Program-made: the position numbers and the translations under genes
Part shown: positions 1-5,945 of the stretch, piece by piece
Numbering within the stretch: position 1 is the first letter of the stretch
Layout of the letters: the number at the start of each line of letters is the position of its first letter
Notes under the pieces: model-generated
Seen by the model: the letters and a program-made list of their open reading frames with translations, nothing else
Database searches by the model: none
Told to the model about the DNA's origin: nothing
Origin: Gammaproteobacteria bacterium
Lineage (GTDB): Bacteria > Pseudomonadota > Gammaproteobacteria > Steroidobacterales > Rariloculaceae
Assembly (NCBI GenBank): GCA_004357505.1
Contig: SMWC01000149.1
Coordinates: forward strand, 1-7,352
Length of the DNA: 7,352 nucleotides
Reading direction: 5' to 3'

Positions 1-2
1 AC

Positions 3-881
3 GGTTTCAATGTGCAAAAGGCCTCGGCGGTATTCGATGACATCGACGATCTCCCCGCTCGTGCTTTGTTTGCCAGGAGGCTCCTGCCCGAAAGGGACGG
101 GCTCCTCTACCGAAGCATGTGGGCGGTTGGCCAGAATATGGGCACCCCTAACGATCTTTTGGACCCGAATATCATCTTGGACGACTTACCTTATATGGGC
201 CTGCTGGCGTGGACGACTTCCGGGATTGCCTACAACGACAGCGAGTTCACCGGCTTCGAGTTCCTGTTCGGGGTGACCGGCGAGGCGTCACTCGCCGACG
301 AAATCCAAACCGCGGTGCATAAGGCCACCGACTCGGATGAGCCCATGGGATGGAACCATCAGATAGAAAATGAACCGATCATCAATTTCTTTTACATGAA
401 GAAGCGCAAGCTCTGGCGGAAGCCTCATTTTGACGGTGCCGTAAGCTTCAACGTCGCGGTCGGAAATTTCGCAACGTTGCTCGATGTCGGCCTGGAGATG
501 CGCTTCGGCGATATGCCCGGCGGCTTCACGTACATTCCTGATCCTCTCGGGCGAAACATGATCTACGATGCAACCATCGACGATGGCGATGGCCGGTACT
601 TTTACGTCTCGCTCATCTTCAGAGCGACCGGTTTTGCCCATGCCCTGTGGTTAGACGGCAACCTCTTGGTAGACGATAACCAATGGACTGAACAACATAC
701 GATCGAAGCGGAGGACGGTATCGGCAGTGCCATCCTCGGTGTGCACTACGTACGCCCGAGGTGGGGCATCCACTTTAATTTCTGGTTCACATCGGACACG
801 CACAAACCCGAGACGGTCGAACCGAGCGCCGAGGATGCGACCAACGACTTCGGCACGATTATGTTCGAATGGCGCTTTTAG
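3..881 (+). CDS. LpxR-family lipid A 3'-O-deacylase (DUF2219), 5' end missing
   Basis: The reading frame is open from the left edge, so the true start and signal peptide lie outside the window. The GTG at 12 is internal. The protein resembles the LpxR/DUF2219 family, outer-membrane beta-barrels that remove the 3'-acyloxyacyl chain of lipid A. Family-like blocks, counted from the GTG at 12, are DDLPYMGLLAW at about 57-67, GVTGEASLADEIQTAVHK at about 87-104 and GWNHQIENEP at about 113-122. His103 in the second block matches the position of the conserved catalytic His of LpxR. The Asn-Asp catalytic pair near the family's N-terminus is not in the window, so activity cannot be judged. The alternating hydrophobic strands and terminal FEWRF fit a barrel with a C-terminal aromatic insertion signal. 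The gene converges with the permease gene, with only 7 bp between stop codons and no terminator seen. Confidence in the family is good. Confidence 0.85.
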   Translation, partial: GFNVQKASAVFDDIDDLPARALFARRLLPERDGLLYRSMWAVGQNMGTPNDLLDPNIILDDLPYMGLLAWTTSGIAYNDSEFTGFEFLFGVTGEASLADEIQTAVHKATDSDEPMGWNHQIENEPIINFFYMKKRKLWRKPHFDGAVSFNVAVGNFATLLDVGLEMRFGDMPGGFTYIPDPLGRNMIYDATIDDGDGRYFYVSLIFRATGFAHALWLDGNLLVDDNQWTEQHTIEAEDGIGSAILGVHYVRPRWGIHFNFWFTSDTHKPETVEPSAEDATNDFGTIMFEWRF

Positions 882-888
882 GGGTGAC

Positions 889-2070
889 CTAGCTCAGCAT
901 GAATCGCTCGATCAGCGTCGCTCCGTAGCGCCACGTAACCAGCGTCAGACCAATCGCGAGCGTGCTACTCAGGACGACCACGATGATGACTTCGGTTGTG
1001 AGCATCAACGCCACGCTCGACCGCGAGCTGCCGATCTTCAACATCGTGGTAATCTCGCGCCGCCGCAGCCTCAGGGACAACAAGAACACCAGCACCGCGG
1101 TGGCCACGGTTGCTACACTCACGAGTACGACGGCGGCCACGATGAATTGCTGGATCGTCACGATAGTATCGAGCAACTCATCTACCACGGTAGAGGGTCT
1201 AACGAGTTGGCTGCCGGTACCGCCACCTTCATAGCGGCCCATGAGAATCACCCCGGATCTCTGATCCTTCGGACGCGCCAGGACCGCAGTAAGCGGGTAG
1301 TCAGCGAGATCGCCGTGAAAATGAAATGAATCAATGTTGTCGGGGGTGACTTCGTTGTACTGAACGACCGAGGCGTTGGCGACGACGTTGTTGTCTGAGC
1401 TGCTCAAAACGGCTGCTGCCGCTTCTGGTTGCGTTAGATCCTGATGGCCGTGGCCGAGCCCCTCTATGATCCAGGCAGTCTTGACGTCAACAAAGATCGC
1501 GTCGTCATCCGGAGTGAAGGCAGACTCCAGTATGCCGACCACTTGCAGTCTCAACGGGTAGACACCCGCCAAGTCGAACACGGTCTCCGGGGAGGAAACG
1601 ACAGCGTCGCCCAGCCCGACCCCCATGGCCTCGGCGGCCGCTGCTCCAAGCACGCATTCCCCGAGCACCGCCATCGGTCGCCCGGAGTCGAAACTCAGGT
1701 CACGAAAGTCGAAGTACTCGAGGCTCGTGCCGACGATTGGAAAACCGCGGCTTCGAAATCTCACATACAGCGGAATCGGGTGCGCCAACCCGGAGTCTGC
1801 TACAGAGGACAGCTCGGCGTAGCGCGTGAGGCTCGGCAGATCCGCGGTAAAATATAGCGAATTGAGCACTAACTCAAGCGGGCTGCCCTCCGCACCGATC
1901 AGCAGCGGCGTAGCCACGGCCCTTGCCGTCAGGTGCTGGGCGCTTTGCTCGACCACCACGTTCAAACCAACCGGAAGATAGATAATCAACATGATTGACG
2001 TAACCAGGATGGCCGTCTTCATGCGGTTATAGACGAGATAACGCCACGCCAGATACAAAACGCCGCTCAT
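889..2070 (-). CDS. FtsX/MacB-type ABC transporter permease
   Basis: A 393-residue inner-membrane protein with the FtsX-like layout: a short cytoplasmic N-terminus, TM1 at about 18-40, a large periplasmic domain at about 41-300, a long hydrophobic segment at about 303-333 and another at about 354-378. Between the last two lies a basic loop, RLRRREITTMLKIGSSRSS, matching the cytoplasmic coupling loop of MacB/LolE permeases. The periplasmic domain holds the conspicuous blocks GSPLELVLNSLYF, SSPETVFDLAGVYPL and IIEGLGHGHQDL. Proteins of this class transmit ATP hydrolysis to periplasmic work, such as lipoprotein release or efflux, and do not usually form a substrate channel. The likely partners are the ATPase and ZnuA-like protein encoded upstream on the same strand. 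The ATG at 2068-2070 overlaps the stop of a short upstream ORF (ATGA), and no clear Shine-Dalgarno precedes it, which suggests coupled translation. A fourth TM helix, usual in the superfamily, is not evident. Confidence 0.85.
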   Translation of the reverse strand: MSGVLYLAWRYLVYNRMKTAILVTSIMLIIYLPVGLNVVVEQSAQHLTARAVATPLLIGAEGSPLELVLNSLYFTADLPSLTRYAELSSVADSGLAHPIPLYVRFRSRGFPIVGTSLEYFDFRDLSFDSGRPMAVLGECVLGAAAAEAMGVGLGDAVVSSPETVFDLAGVYPLRLQVVGILESAFTPDDDAIFVDVKTAWIIEGLGHGHQDLTQPEAAAAVLSSSDNNVVANASVVQYNEVTPDNIDSFHFHGDLADYPLTAVLARPKDQRSGVILMGRYEGGGTGSQLVRPSTVVDELLDTIVTIQQFIVAAVVLVSVATVATAVLVFLLSLRLRRREITTMLKIGSSRSSVALMLTTEVIIVVVLSSTLAIGLTLVTWRYGATLIERFMLS

Positions 2071-2348
2071 TGGGAGACCGCGCCCACCGCGCTTTCAGCG
2101 CCGGCCAGCGCATCGAGGACTCCACCTTTTTCGTACGCAGACAGCATGGCCTGTTTGATTTTAGTGGGCGCGGTCTCGCGGCGATAGTCTTTGACCGAAG
2201 CGCACTTCAAGCGCATGGGACCGGGGCCATCTCCGCGATCCGAGGTGTAGGCTCGGGCGTAGCTCCATTGACTAGGACGCGCGAATACTCCTCGTCTGCA
2301 TGAGGTCAGGGTAATATGCGACACACCAACGTAGATTGGGGACCTCAT
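2067..2348 (-). CDS. Candidate short ORF or gene remnant coupled to the permease
   Basis: This minus-strand frame ends in TGA overlapping the permease ATG by 4 bases. Its last roughly 65 codons look coding: mostly G or C at third positions and an amphipathic, Ala-rich C-terminal stretch including KIKQAMLSAYEKGGVLDALA. Possible ATG starts are at 2348 (93 residues) or 2216 (49 residues), and neither has a convincing Shine-Dalgarno. The frame stays open further upstream, but there it runs antisense to the DUF4956 gene. I do not recognise a family and see no signal peptide or TM segment. It could be a small coupled gene, the surviving 3' end of an operon gene replaced when the DUF4956 gene was inserted, or chance. 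The overlap and codon pattern are what I see; the remnant idea is inference. Confidence 0.33.
   Translation of the reverse strand: MRSPIYVGVSHITLTSCRRGVFARPSQWSYARAYTSDRGDGPGPMRLKCASVKDYRRETAPTKIKQAMLSAYEKGGVLDALAGAESAVGAVSQ
2338..2342 (+). promoter_or_regulatory. Ribosome binding site of the DUF4956 gene
   Basis: GGGGA lies 7 bases before the ATG at 2350, which favours this start over the in-frame ATGs at 2371 and 2395. Confidence 0.5.
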
Positions 2349-2349
2349 A

Positions 2350-3108
2350 ATGATTGATCGAGAGACTAGTATGGCGAAACAGGCGGACGCGCGTATGGAA
2401 TCAAAGCTCCTAACGCCAGCTCGCCTTGCATTGCGACTAAGCGTGTACTTCGCCATTGCGCTGGGCTCGTTGTTGGCGCTCGCCGCGTATTTCCCCGGGG
2501 CCGAACAATATCTGCCCGTGGGCGGCAACAATTTACAGCTTCCCGGGACGGTCGAAGAACTTGCCGAGTCTCTACAGGGCGGCGGAGCTGGCGTCTGGGA
2601 GGAGCGGCTGGACGCTGCATTAACCGTCATCGCCAGCATTCTCGGCAGCATTATCCTCATTGTTCCAATCACGTGGGTCTACATAGCTGTCAAGCACCAA
2701 GTCGGATACCAGAAAGCTTTTGTCGCAGCACTGATCACATTGCCCATCTGCGCCTCCAGCGTCGTGCTGCTCATTCAGGACAGCCTGGCCCTGGCCTTCG
2801 GGCTCGTTGCGCTGGTCGGTGCGGTGAATTTCCGCGTAACGCTACGGGATGCGCTGGACGGGACCTACATCTTTGCTGCCATCTGCGTGGGCCTCGCATC
2901 GGGTATCGGCTATGTGGGGGTAGGCATGGTCATGACGATCGCTTTCTGTTTTGCCTCGGTGATACTTTGGAATCTGGGCTACGGCGTGAATCCGATTGAA
3001 GAGGCCAAGGTGGCCGGTAAGCTCGCCAAGCTCGAGCAGGAACAGGCCCACCCTGGCTTCGGCAGAGATTCTGAGACTCTCCCTGAGCGAGGCCGTGATG
3101 ATCGATGA
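2350..3108 (+). CDS. DUF4956-type integral membrane protein
   Basis: A 252-residue polytopic inner-membrane protein. Hydrophobic segments lie at about 27-48, 90-114, 123-142, 145-159 and 173-209, the last long enough for two helices. Between the fourth and fifth is GAVNFRVTLRDALDGTYIF, matching the DUF4956 pattern of a (V)RFR-like motif followed by an Asp-containing loop and FxAxxxGLxxG. The region between the first two helices (about 49-88) is hydrophilic and Gly/Glu-rich. The C-terminal tail (about 213-252) is charged, consistent with a cytoplasmic tail. The biochemical role of DUF4956 is unknown; members elsewhere often sit beside VTC-domain polyphosphate polymerase or CotH genes, neither of which is seen here. 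The gene sits head-to-head with the permease and tail-to-tail with the ZnuA-like gene, so it splits an otherwise co-directional ABC gene set. Start chosen on the GGGGA site at 2338-2342. Confidence 0.8.
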   Translation: MIDRETSMAKQADARMESKLLTPARLALRLSVYFAIALGSLLALAAYFPGAEQYLPVGGNNLQLPGTVEELAESLQGGGAGVWEERLDAALTVIASILGSIILIVPITWVYIAVKHQVGYQKAFVAALITLPICASSVVLLIQDSLALAFGLVALVGAVNFRVTLRDALDGTYIFAAICVGLASGIGYVGVGMVMTIAFCFASVILWNLGYGVNPIEEAKVAGKLAKLEQEQAHPGFGRDSETLPERGRDDR

Positions 3109-3114
3109 TCTCTT

Positions 3115-3129
3115 GGGCGGTTAGCGCCC
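3115..3129. terminator. Weak hairpin between convergent genes
   Basis: GGGCG and CGCCC pair around the 5-base loop GTTAG in the 34 bp between the convergent DUF4956 and ZnuA-like stop codons. Neither strand shows a T-tract after the stem, so intrinsic termination would be weak at best. Confidence 0.25.
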
Positions 3130-3142
3130 GTATTGTCACCGC

Positions 3143-4099
3143 TCAGAAACCCGAGACCGCGAATGCCCGTTCCAGCGCCGACACGTTCTCGAGCATTACA
3201 CCCAGAAAGTCGCCTGTCGAAGGTCGGTTAGCGCACGGCTGAAACACAAGGCTGCTGATGCCCATGTCCTCCAGGCGTTTCACGGTCTCCGGGAGGGGTT
3301 CGGCCTCCCACACCATCCAAGTTGCCGCATGTGTATCGAGTGCTTCAGCGAGGCGGCGCCATTCATCCTGGCCCGGCATTTCGTCTGGTTCCCAATGGAC
3401 GGCACGCCCATTGAGTCCATAGCGTCGAATCAGGTACTGATACACCGGGTGCGAGAACAATAACGGCTGACCGCCGATGCGGCTGGCTACGTCCTGTAAC
3501 CGCTTATCGATCCCATCGAGATCCTGCTCCAGCACGCCCAGGCCCTGACGAAAATCAGCCTCGTGGTCAGGAGCTACACGAACCAGCGCGTCGAAAACGG
3601 CACGCGCCTGGCTGGTCGCGAAGCTCATGTCGAGCCAGGTCGTGAATGCCGTACCCTGGTGGCTGTGCTCCGCATCCGGGCCATGGCTGTGAGTCACCGC
3701 ATCCTCGATCGCTATCAACTCGTCTACGAATTCAGCCGAAGTATCAACGAGCCGGGAGTCCCGTAATGTGGCGCGTCCGATCCAGCCGGCATAACCGGCA
3801 CCGTTGAGCAGGACCAAATCAGCTTGCTGATAGCGCGCAATCGTCTCCGCCGTGGGTGACCAATTGGCCGGGTCCACGTCGGGCGGCGCCGAGAAAACTA
3901 CGTCCACCTCACTGGCGGCGATTCGCTCAGCGAAGTAGCTCAGTGGATAGTTAACCGCATACACCTGCGGCAGGCCCGATGGGCCGGGCCCGGCCTCGGT
4001 GATCTCGGGAGACTGCTCACTTTGTGTGCAAGTGACCGTCGCCAGGACGAATAATCCGATCGTCCCCCGGACTACCCACTTAAGCCCTCTCTTCATCAT
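3143..4099 (-). CDS. ZnuA-like metal ABC transporter substrate-binding lipoprotein
   Basis: A 318-residue predicted periplasmic lipoprotein of the cluster A-I (ZnuA/TroA) binding-protein family. Residues 1-24 form a signal peptide ending in TVTC, a lipobox with Thr rather than Gly/Ala before Cys24. Family-like blocks are VYAVNYPLSYFAERIA (47-61), QADLVLLNGAGYAGWI (92-107), TWLD (154-157), LLFSHPVYQYLIRRYGL (213-229) and WMVWEAEPLPETVKRLEDMG (261-280). His-rich loop residues H137, H139, H145 and H147 precede TWLD; H217 and H235 may also contribute. The usual family motifs DPH near 75-80 and HxWL near 153 read DPAN and TTWL here, so two canonical ligands seem absent. Known family members bind Zn or Mn and deliver it to a ZnuB-type permease; here the neighbours are a LolD-type ATPase and an FtsX-type permease. 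A GGAG at 4104-4107 is better spaced from the second ATG (start 4096). The gene lies 36 bp after the ATPase, so co-transcription is likely. Confidence 0.85.
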   Translation of the reverse strand: MMKRGLKWVVRGTIGLFVLATVTCTQSEQSPEITEAGPGPSGLPQVYAVNYPLSYFAERIAASEVDVVFSAPPDVDPANWSPTAETIARYQQADLVLLNGAGYAGWIGRATLRDSRLVDTSAEFVDELIAIEDAVTHSHGPDAEHSHQGTAFTTWLDMSFATSQARAVFDALVRVAPDHEADFRQGLGVLEQDLDGIDKRLQDVASRIGGQPLLFSHPVYQYLIRRYGLNGRAVHWEPDEMPGQDEWRRLAEALDTHAATWMVWEAEPLPETVKRLEDMGISSLVFQPCANRPSTGDFLGVMLENVSALERAFAVSGF

Positions 4100-4103
4100 C
4101 TCT

Positions 4104-4107
4104 CTCC
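4104..4107 (-). promoter_or_regulatory. Ribosome binding site of the ZnuA-like gene
   Basis: GGAG (read on the minus strand) lies 4 bases from the first of two adjacent ATG codons and 7 from the second. The spacing favours initiation at the second ATG (4094-4096), giving 317 residues. Confidence 0.45.
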
Positions 4108-4135
4108 GTCATCCCCGACATCGTCGCTTACCTCG

Positions 4136-4810
4136 TCACGATGCCGAGTCCGCGTGAGCGTAAAATTGCTTGAAATCGATAACGCGCTGAAATCGATCGA
4201 GAATATCGTGGTCATGAGTCACGGCGATGAGCGTGGCATCGTGCTTGTTCGCACAATCGAAGAGGCTATCCAAAACACGATGCTTATTGACGGCGTCAAG
4301 ATTTCCTGTCGGTTCGTCGACCAGCAACAGTGTTGGATTGACCACTAGCGCGCGGCATACTGCGACGCGCTGTCTCTCACCCTGAGATAAGTGATTGGCA
4401 TAACGAGCAAGTTTATTGCCAATCCCCACGCTATCGGCCAACACGGCGGCATGCTCCCGAGCCTCTCTATTGAGACGGAGCGTGCGGTTGATTCTAAACG
4501 GCAGGAGAATGTTGTCGAGGACGTTCAGGTACTCCAGCAACTCGAACTCCTGGAAGACGAGCCCGATGTTGGCGATGCGGAAGTCGCGGCGTACGCTGTC
4601 GTGCAGCGCCGATATTTCAACCTCGTTGATAACGATCTGCCCCGAACGCGGGATCATGATGCCGGCAATCAGGTTGAGTAGCGTGGTTTTTCCCGAGCCG
4701 CTGGGGCCGACTATTGCGACCCGTTCGCGCTGCGCTACCTTGAGATGGTCGATCTTCAAGAAAAAATCGCCCTCGTCATAGCGAAACTGCAAACTCTTAA
4801 TTTCGACCAC
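4136..4810 (-). CDS. LolD/MacB-type ABC transporter ATPase
   Basis: A 224-residue nucleotide-binding subunit of the LolD/MacB/FtsE class, carrying every expected motif. Counting from the chosen start: Walker A GPSGSGKTT (35-43), Q-loop Gln87 in VFQEF, signature LSQGERQR (141-148), Walker B LLLVDEP (161-167) with catalytic Glu166, D-loop NLDA (170-173) and H-loop His199. The GTG at 4808-4810 is preferred because the protein then begins (M)VEIKSLQFRY, like other members. The TTG 27 bases upstream (4835-4837) adds an atypical GRLITRWT leader and lies at or before the start point expected from a TATAAT box at 4840-4845. A weak GGTGG precedes the GTG. This class pairs with FtsX-fold permeases, so the gene at 889-2070 is the natural partner. 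It is the first gene of the presumed ATPase/ZnuA-like operon. Confidence 0.9.
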   Translation of the reverse strand: MVEIKSLQFRYDEGDFFLKIDHLKVAQRERVAIVGPSGSGKTTLLNLIAGIMIPRSGQIVINEVEISALHDSVRRDFRIANIGLVFQEFELLEYLNVLDNILLPFRINRTLRLNREAREHAAVLADSVGIGNKLARYANHLSQGERQRVAVCRALVVNPTLLLVDEPTGNLDAVNKHRVLDSLFDCANKHDATLIAVTHDHDILDRFQRVIDFKQFYAHADSAS

Positions 4811-4839
4811 GGTCCACCGCGTTATAAGACGGCCCAAAC

Positions 4840-4845
4840 ATTATA
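4840..4845 (-). promoter_or_regulatory. Candidate -10 box for the ABC operon
   Basis: A perfect TATAAT on the minus strand lies 29 bases before the preferred GTG start of the ATPase gene. No convincing -35 hexamer is found 16-18 bases upstream and no TG extension is present, so an activator or an alternative sigma factor would be needed if this is real. No Zur-type GTTATA...TATAAC palindrome was found beside it. Confidence 0.35.
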
Positions 4846-4934
4846 GGGGGTCTGGTCGCCGAGAGCGCCGTCATTGCTAGCCACAAATTAAATCATACAG
4901 GTCCGACCAATCGGGGTTCACGGCGCTGATGCCT

Positions 4935-4972
4935 GAACAGAAAAGCCGGCGATTTCGCCGGCTTTTCTGTTC
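4935..4972 (-). terminator. Strong intrinsic terminator of the 5000-5752 gene
   Basis: Two perfectly complementary 18-base arms (4935-4952 and 4955-4972) contain a GCCGGCGA/TCGCCGGC core flanked by an A-tract on one side and TTTTCTGTTC on the other. It begins 27 bases after the stop codon of the minus-strand barrel gene. Its symmetry means it could work in both directions, though no + strand gene ends close upstream. It insulates the ABC operon promoter from the barrel gene's transcription. Confidence 0.88.
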
Positions 4973-4999
4973 TCCTCATCCGAGCTTAGACTTCGTCTG

Positions 5000-5752
5000 T
5001 TAGAACTCCCAGGAGAACCCGACAACGGGTCCAGAGTGAGCGACATCCCACTTGAATCTGCTCAACCCGCTACCGGATTCGTAGTCGACGTCGTAATACC
5101 TGTAACCGATATCGAAGTGCTTGTTGTCACCGATTCGACGTTGAAAAACTACCTGCGCGTAGAAGGCGGAATCGGAATCACCACCAGCTGCGACATCAAG
5201 CTTGCCGGCAAAACCCCATCGGTCGTTGATGTCCCCGTGGAAGCGAACACCGAGAATAAAATCGGTCCAGGCATCCCCGAGGCCGATTGACGGCATCATA
5301 TTCGGAACAATCGTAATGTCCTGATCGTAATATCTGGCGCCTCCATAGATATCGACATGTTCTGCGACGTTGAAGCCCAGAAGAGCGTCAACAATAATCA
5401 GTTCAATCTCGGTCGTGCCGCCGATAGCGCCACCCGTTTCGATAGGCGCCTCCAGTTCAGCGTACATCGGATCGAGGACCACAAACCACTCACCATTGCT
5501 CCACTCCATGTTTGCTGACAGCGCGATGTTCAGCAGATCCAGAATGTCACCAAAATCGGCGTCCAGAGGGACTTCATTTCCGGCTGCCGCCGTCGTGCCG
5601 TCCAGTGCTAGCAGCCACATGTACGGTGTTATGCGGAAGTTCCAGCCGTCGTTTTGCTGCGCGGTAACGAGGCCGGGCGACAACATAGCCGTAAGACTCA
5701 GAGCAAGAATCGCGGTGATGGGGATTTGTTGTCGCACTGATTTGGAAGTCAT
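5000..5752 (-). CDS. Outer-membrane beta-barrel protein of unknown function
   Basis: A 250-residue exported protein. Residues 1-31 form a signal peptide (basic n-region, hydrophobic core ITAILALSLTAML) with probable cleavage after VTA31, before QQNDG. The mature part shows alternating aromatic/hydrophobic strands with tight turns: WNFRITPYMWLLALDG (37-52), WFVVLDPMYAELE, VDIYGGARYYDQDI, DFILGVRFHGDI, FDIGYRYYDVDYE, and a last strand ending FSWEF. The terminal Phe fits the signal for Bam-dependent insertion. The size suggests a barrel of roughly 8-12 strands. The opening PYMWLLALDG block and the following FGDILDLLNIAL segment recall a widespread uncharacterised proteobacterial barrel family; I cannot name a substrate. 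An AAGGAGA site at 5759-5765, 6 bases before the ATG, supports the start. It is monocistronic, bounded by the strong terminator downstream and a divergent FadL-type gene upstream. Confidence 0.82.
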   Translation of the reverse strand: MTSKSVRQQIPITAILALSLTAMLSPGLVTAQQNDGWNFRITPYMWLLALDGTTAAAGNEVPLDADFGDILDLLNIALSANMEWSNGEWFVVLDPMYAELEAPIETGGAIGGTTEIELIIVDALLGFNVAEHVDIYGGARYYDQDITIVPNMMPSIGLGDAWTDFILGVRFHGDINDRWGFAGKLDVAAGGDSDSAFYAQVVFQRRIGDNKHFDIGYRYYDVDYESGSGLSRFKWDVAHSGPVVGFSWEF

Positions 5753-5798
5753 CCCAATTCTCCTTGGTGTAGTTGGAGGAATCTTGTCGCAGAGCAGT

Positions 5799-5816
5799 CG
5801 GCTAGAATGCTAGCCG
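5799..5816. promoter_or_regulatory. Perfect inverted repeat in a divergent intergenic region
   Basis: CGGCTAG and CTAGCCG flank the 4-base centre AATG. It sits 47 bp before the barrel gene start and 130 bp before the FadL-type start, placed as an operator for one or both genes could be. It could equally be an RNA hairpin in the barrel gene's leader. No known regulator consensus is matched. Confidence 0.3.
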
Positions 5817-5821
5817 TTCGG

Positions 5822-5831
5822 TATTCGAATA
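5822..5831. promoter_or_regulatory. Ten-base palindrome TATTCGAATA
   Basis: A perfect palindrome 6 bp after the inverted repeat at 5799-5816, in the same divergent intergenic region. It may be a second regulator-binding half of one compound operator. A single 10-bp palindrome can occur by chance, so support is weak. Confidence 0.2.
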
Positions 5832-5945
5832 ACAACCTCGGATCTGACTAGCTGCGTAGATTACGACAGCGCAGCATTACGATTCTAGTATAGGATCTCT
5901 TTACCTGAGACAATGCCGTTTCAAACTAACGCGGAGTAATACATC

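Noticed and set aside
727..1329. Long + strand open frame of 200 codons
   Set aside because: It lies antisense to the permease and overlaps the LpxR end. Its composition is His/Arg/Gln-rich low-complexity with no family features, typical of a shadow frame.
2268..2317. TTGACT and TAATAT as a -35/-10 pair for the DUF4956 gene
   Set aside because: They are 38 bases apart, far from the 16-18 base spacing needed.
2373..2672. Upstream part of the minus-strand frame ending at 2067
   Set aside because: It is antisense to the DUF4956 protein, Ser/Arg/Pro-rich and featureless. Only the part below about 2348 looks coding.
4391..4781. Two + strand open frames across the ATPase gene
   Set aside because: Both are antisense to a complete ABC ATPase with all motifs intact and show no signal or domain.
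4820..4846. Possible Zur operator built from GTTATAA and ATTATA upstream of the ATPase gene
   Set aside because: The two half-like elements are not arranged as the GTTATAnTATAAC palindrome and their spacing does not fit a Zur dimer.
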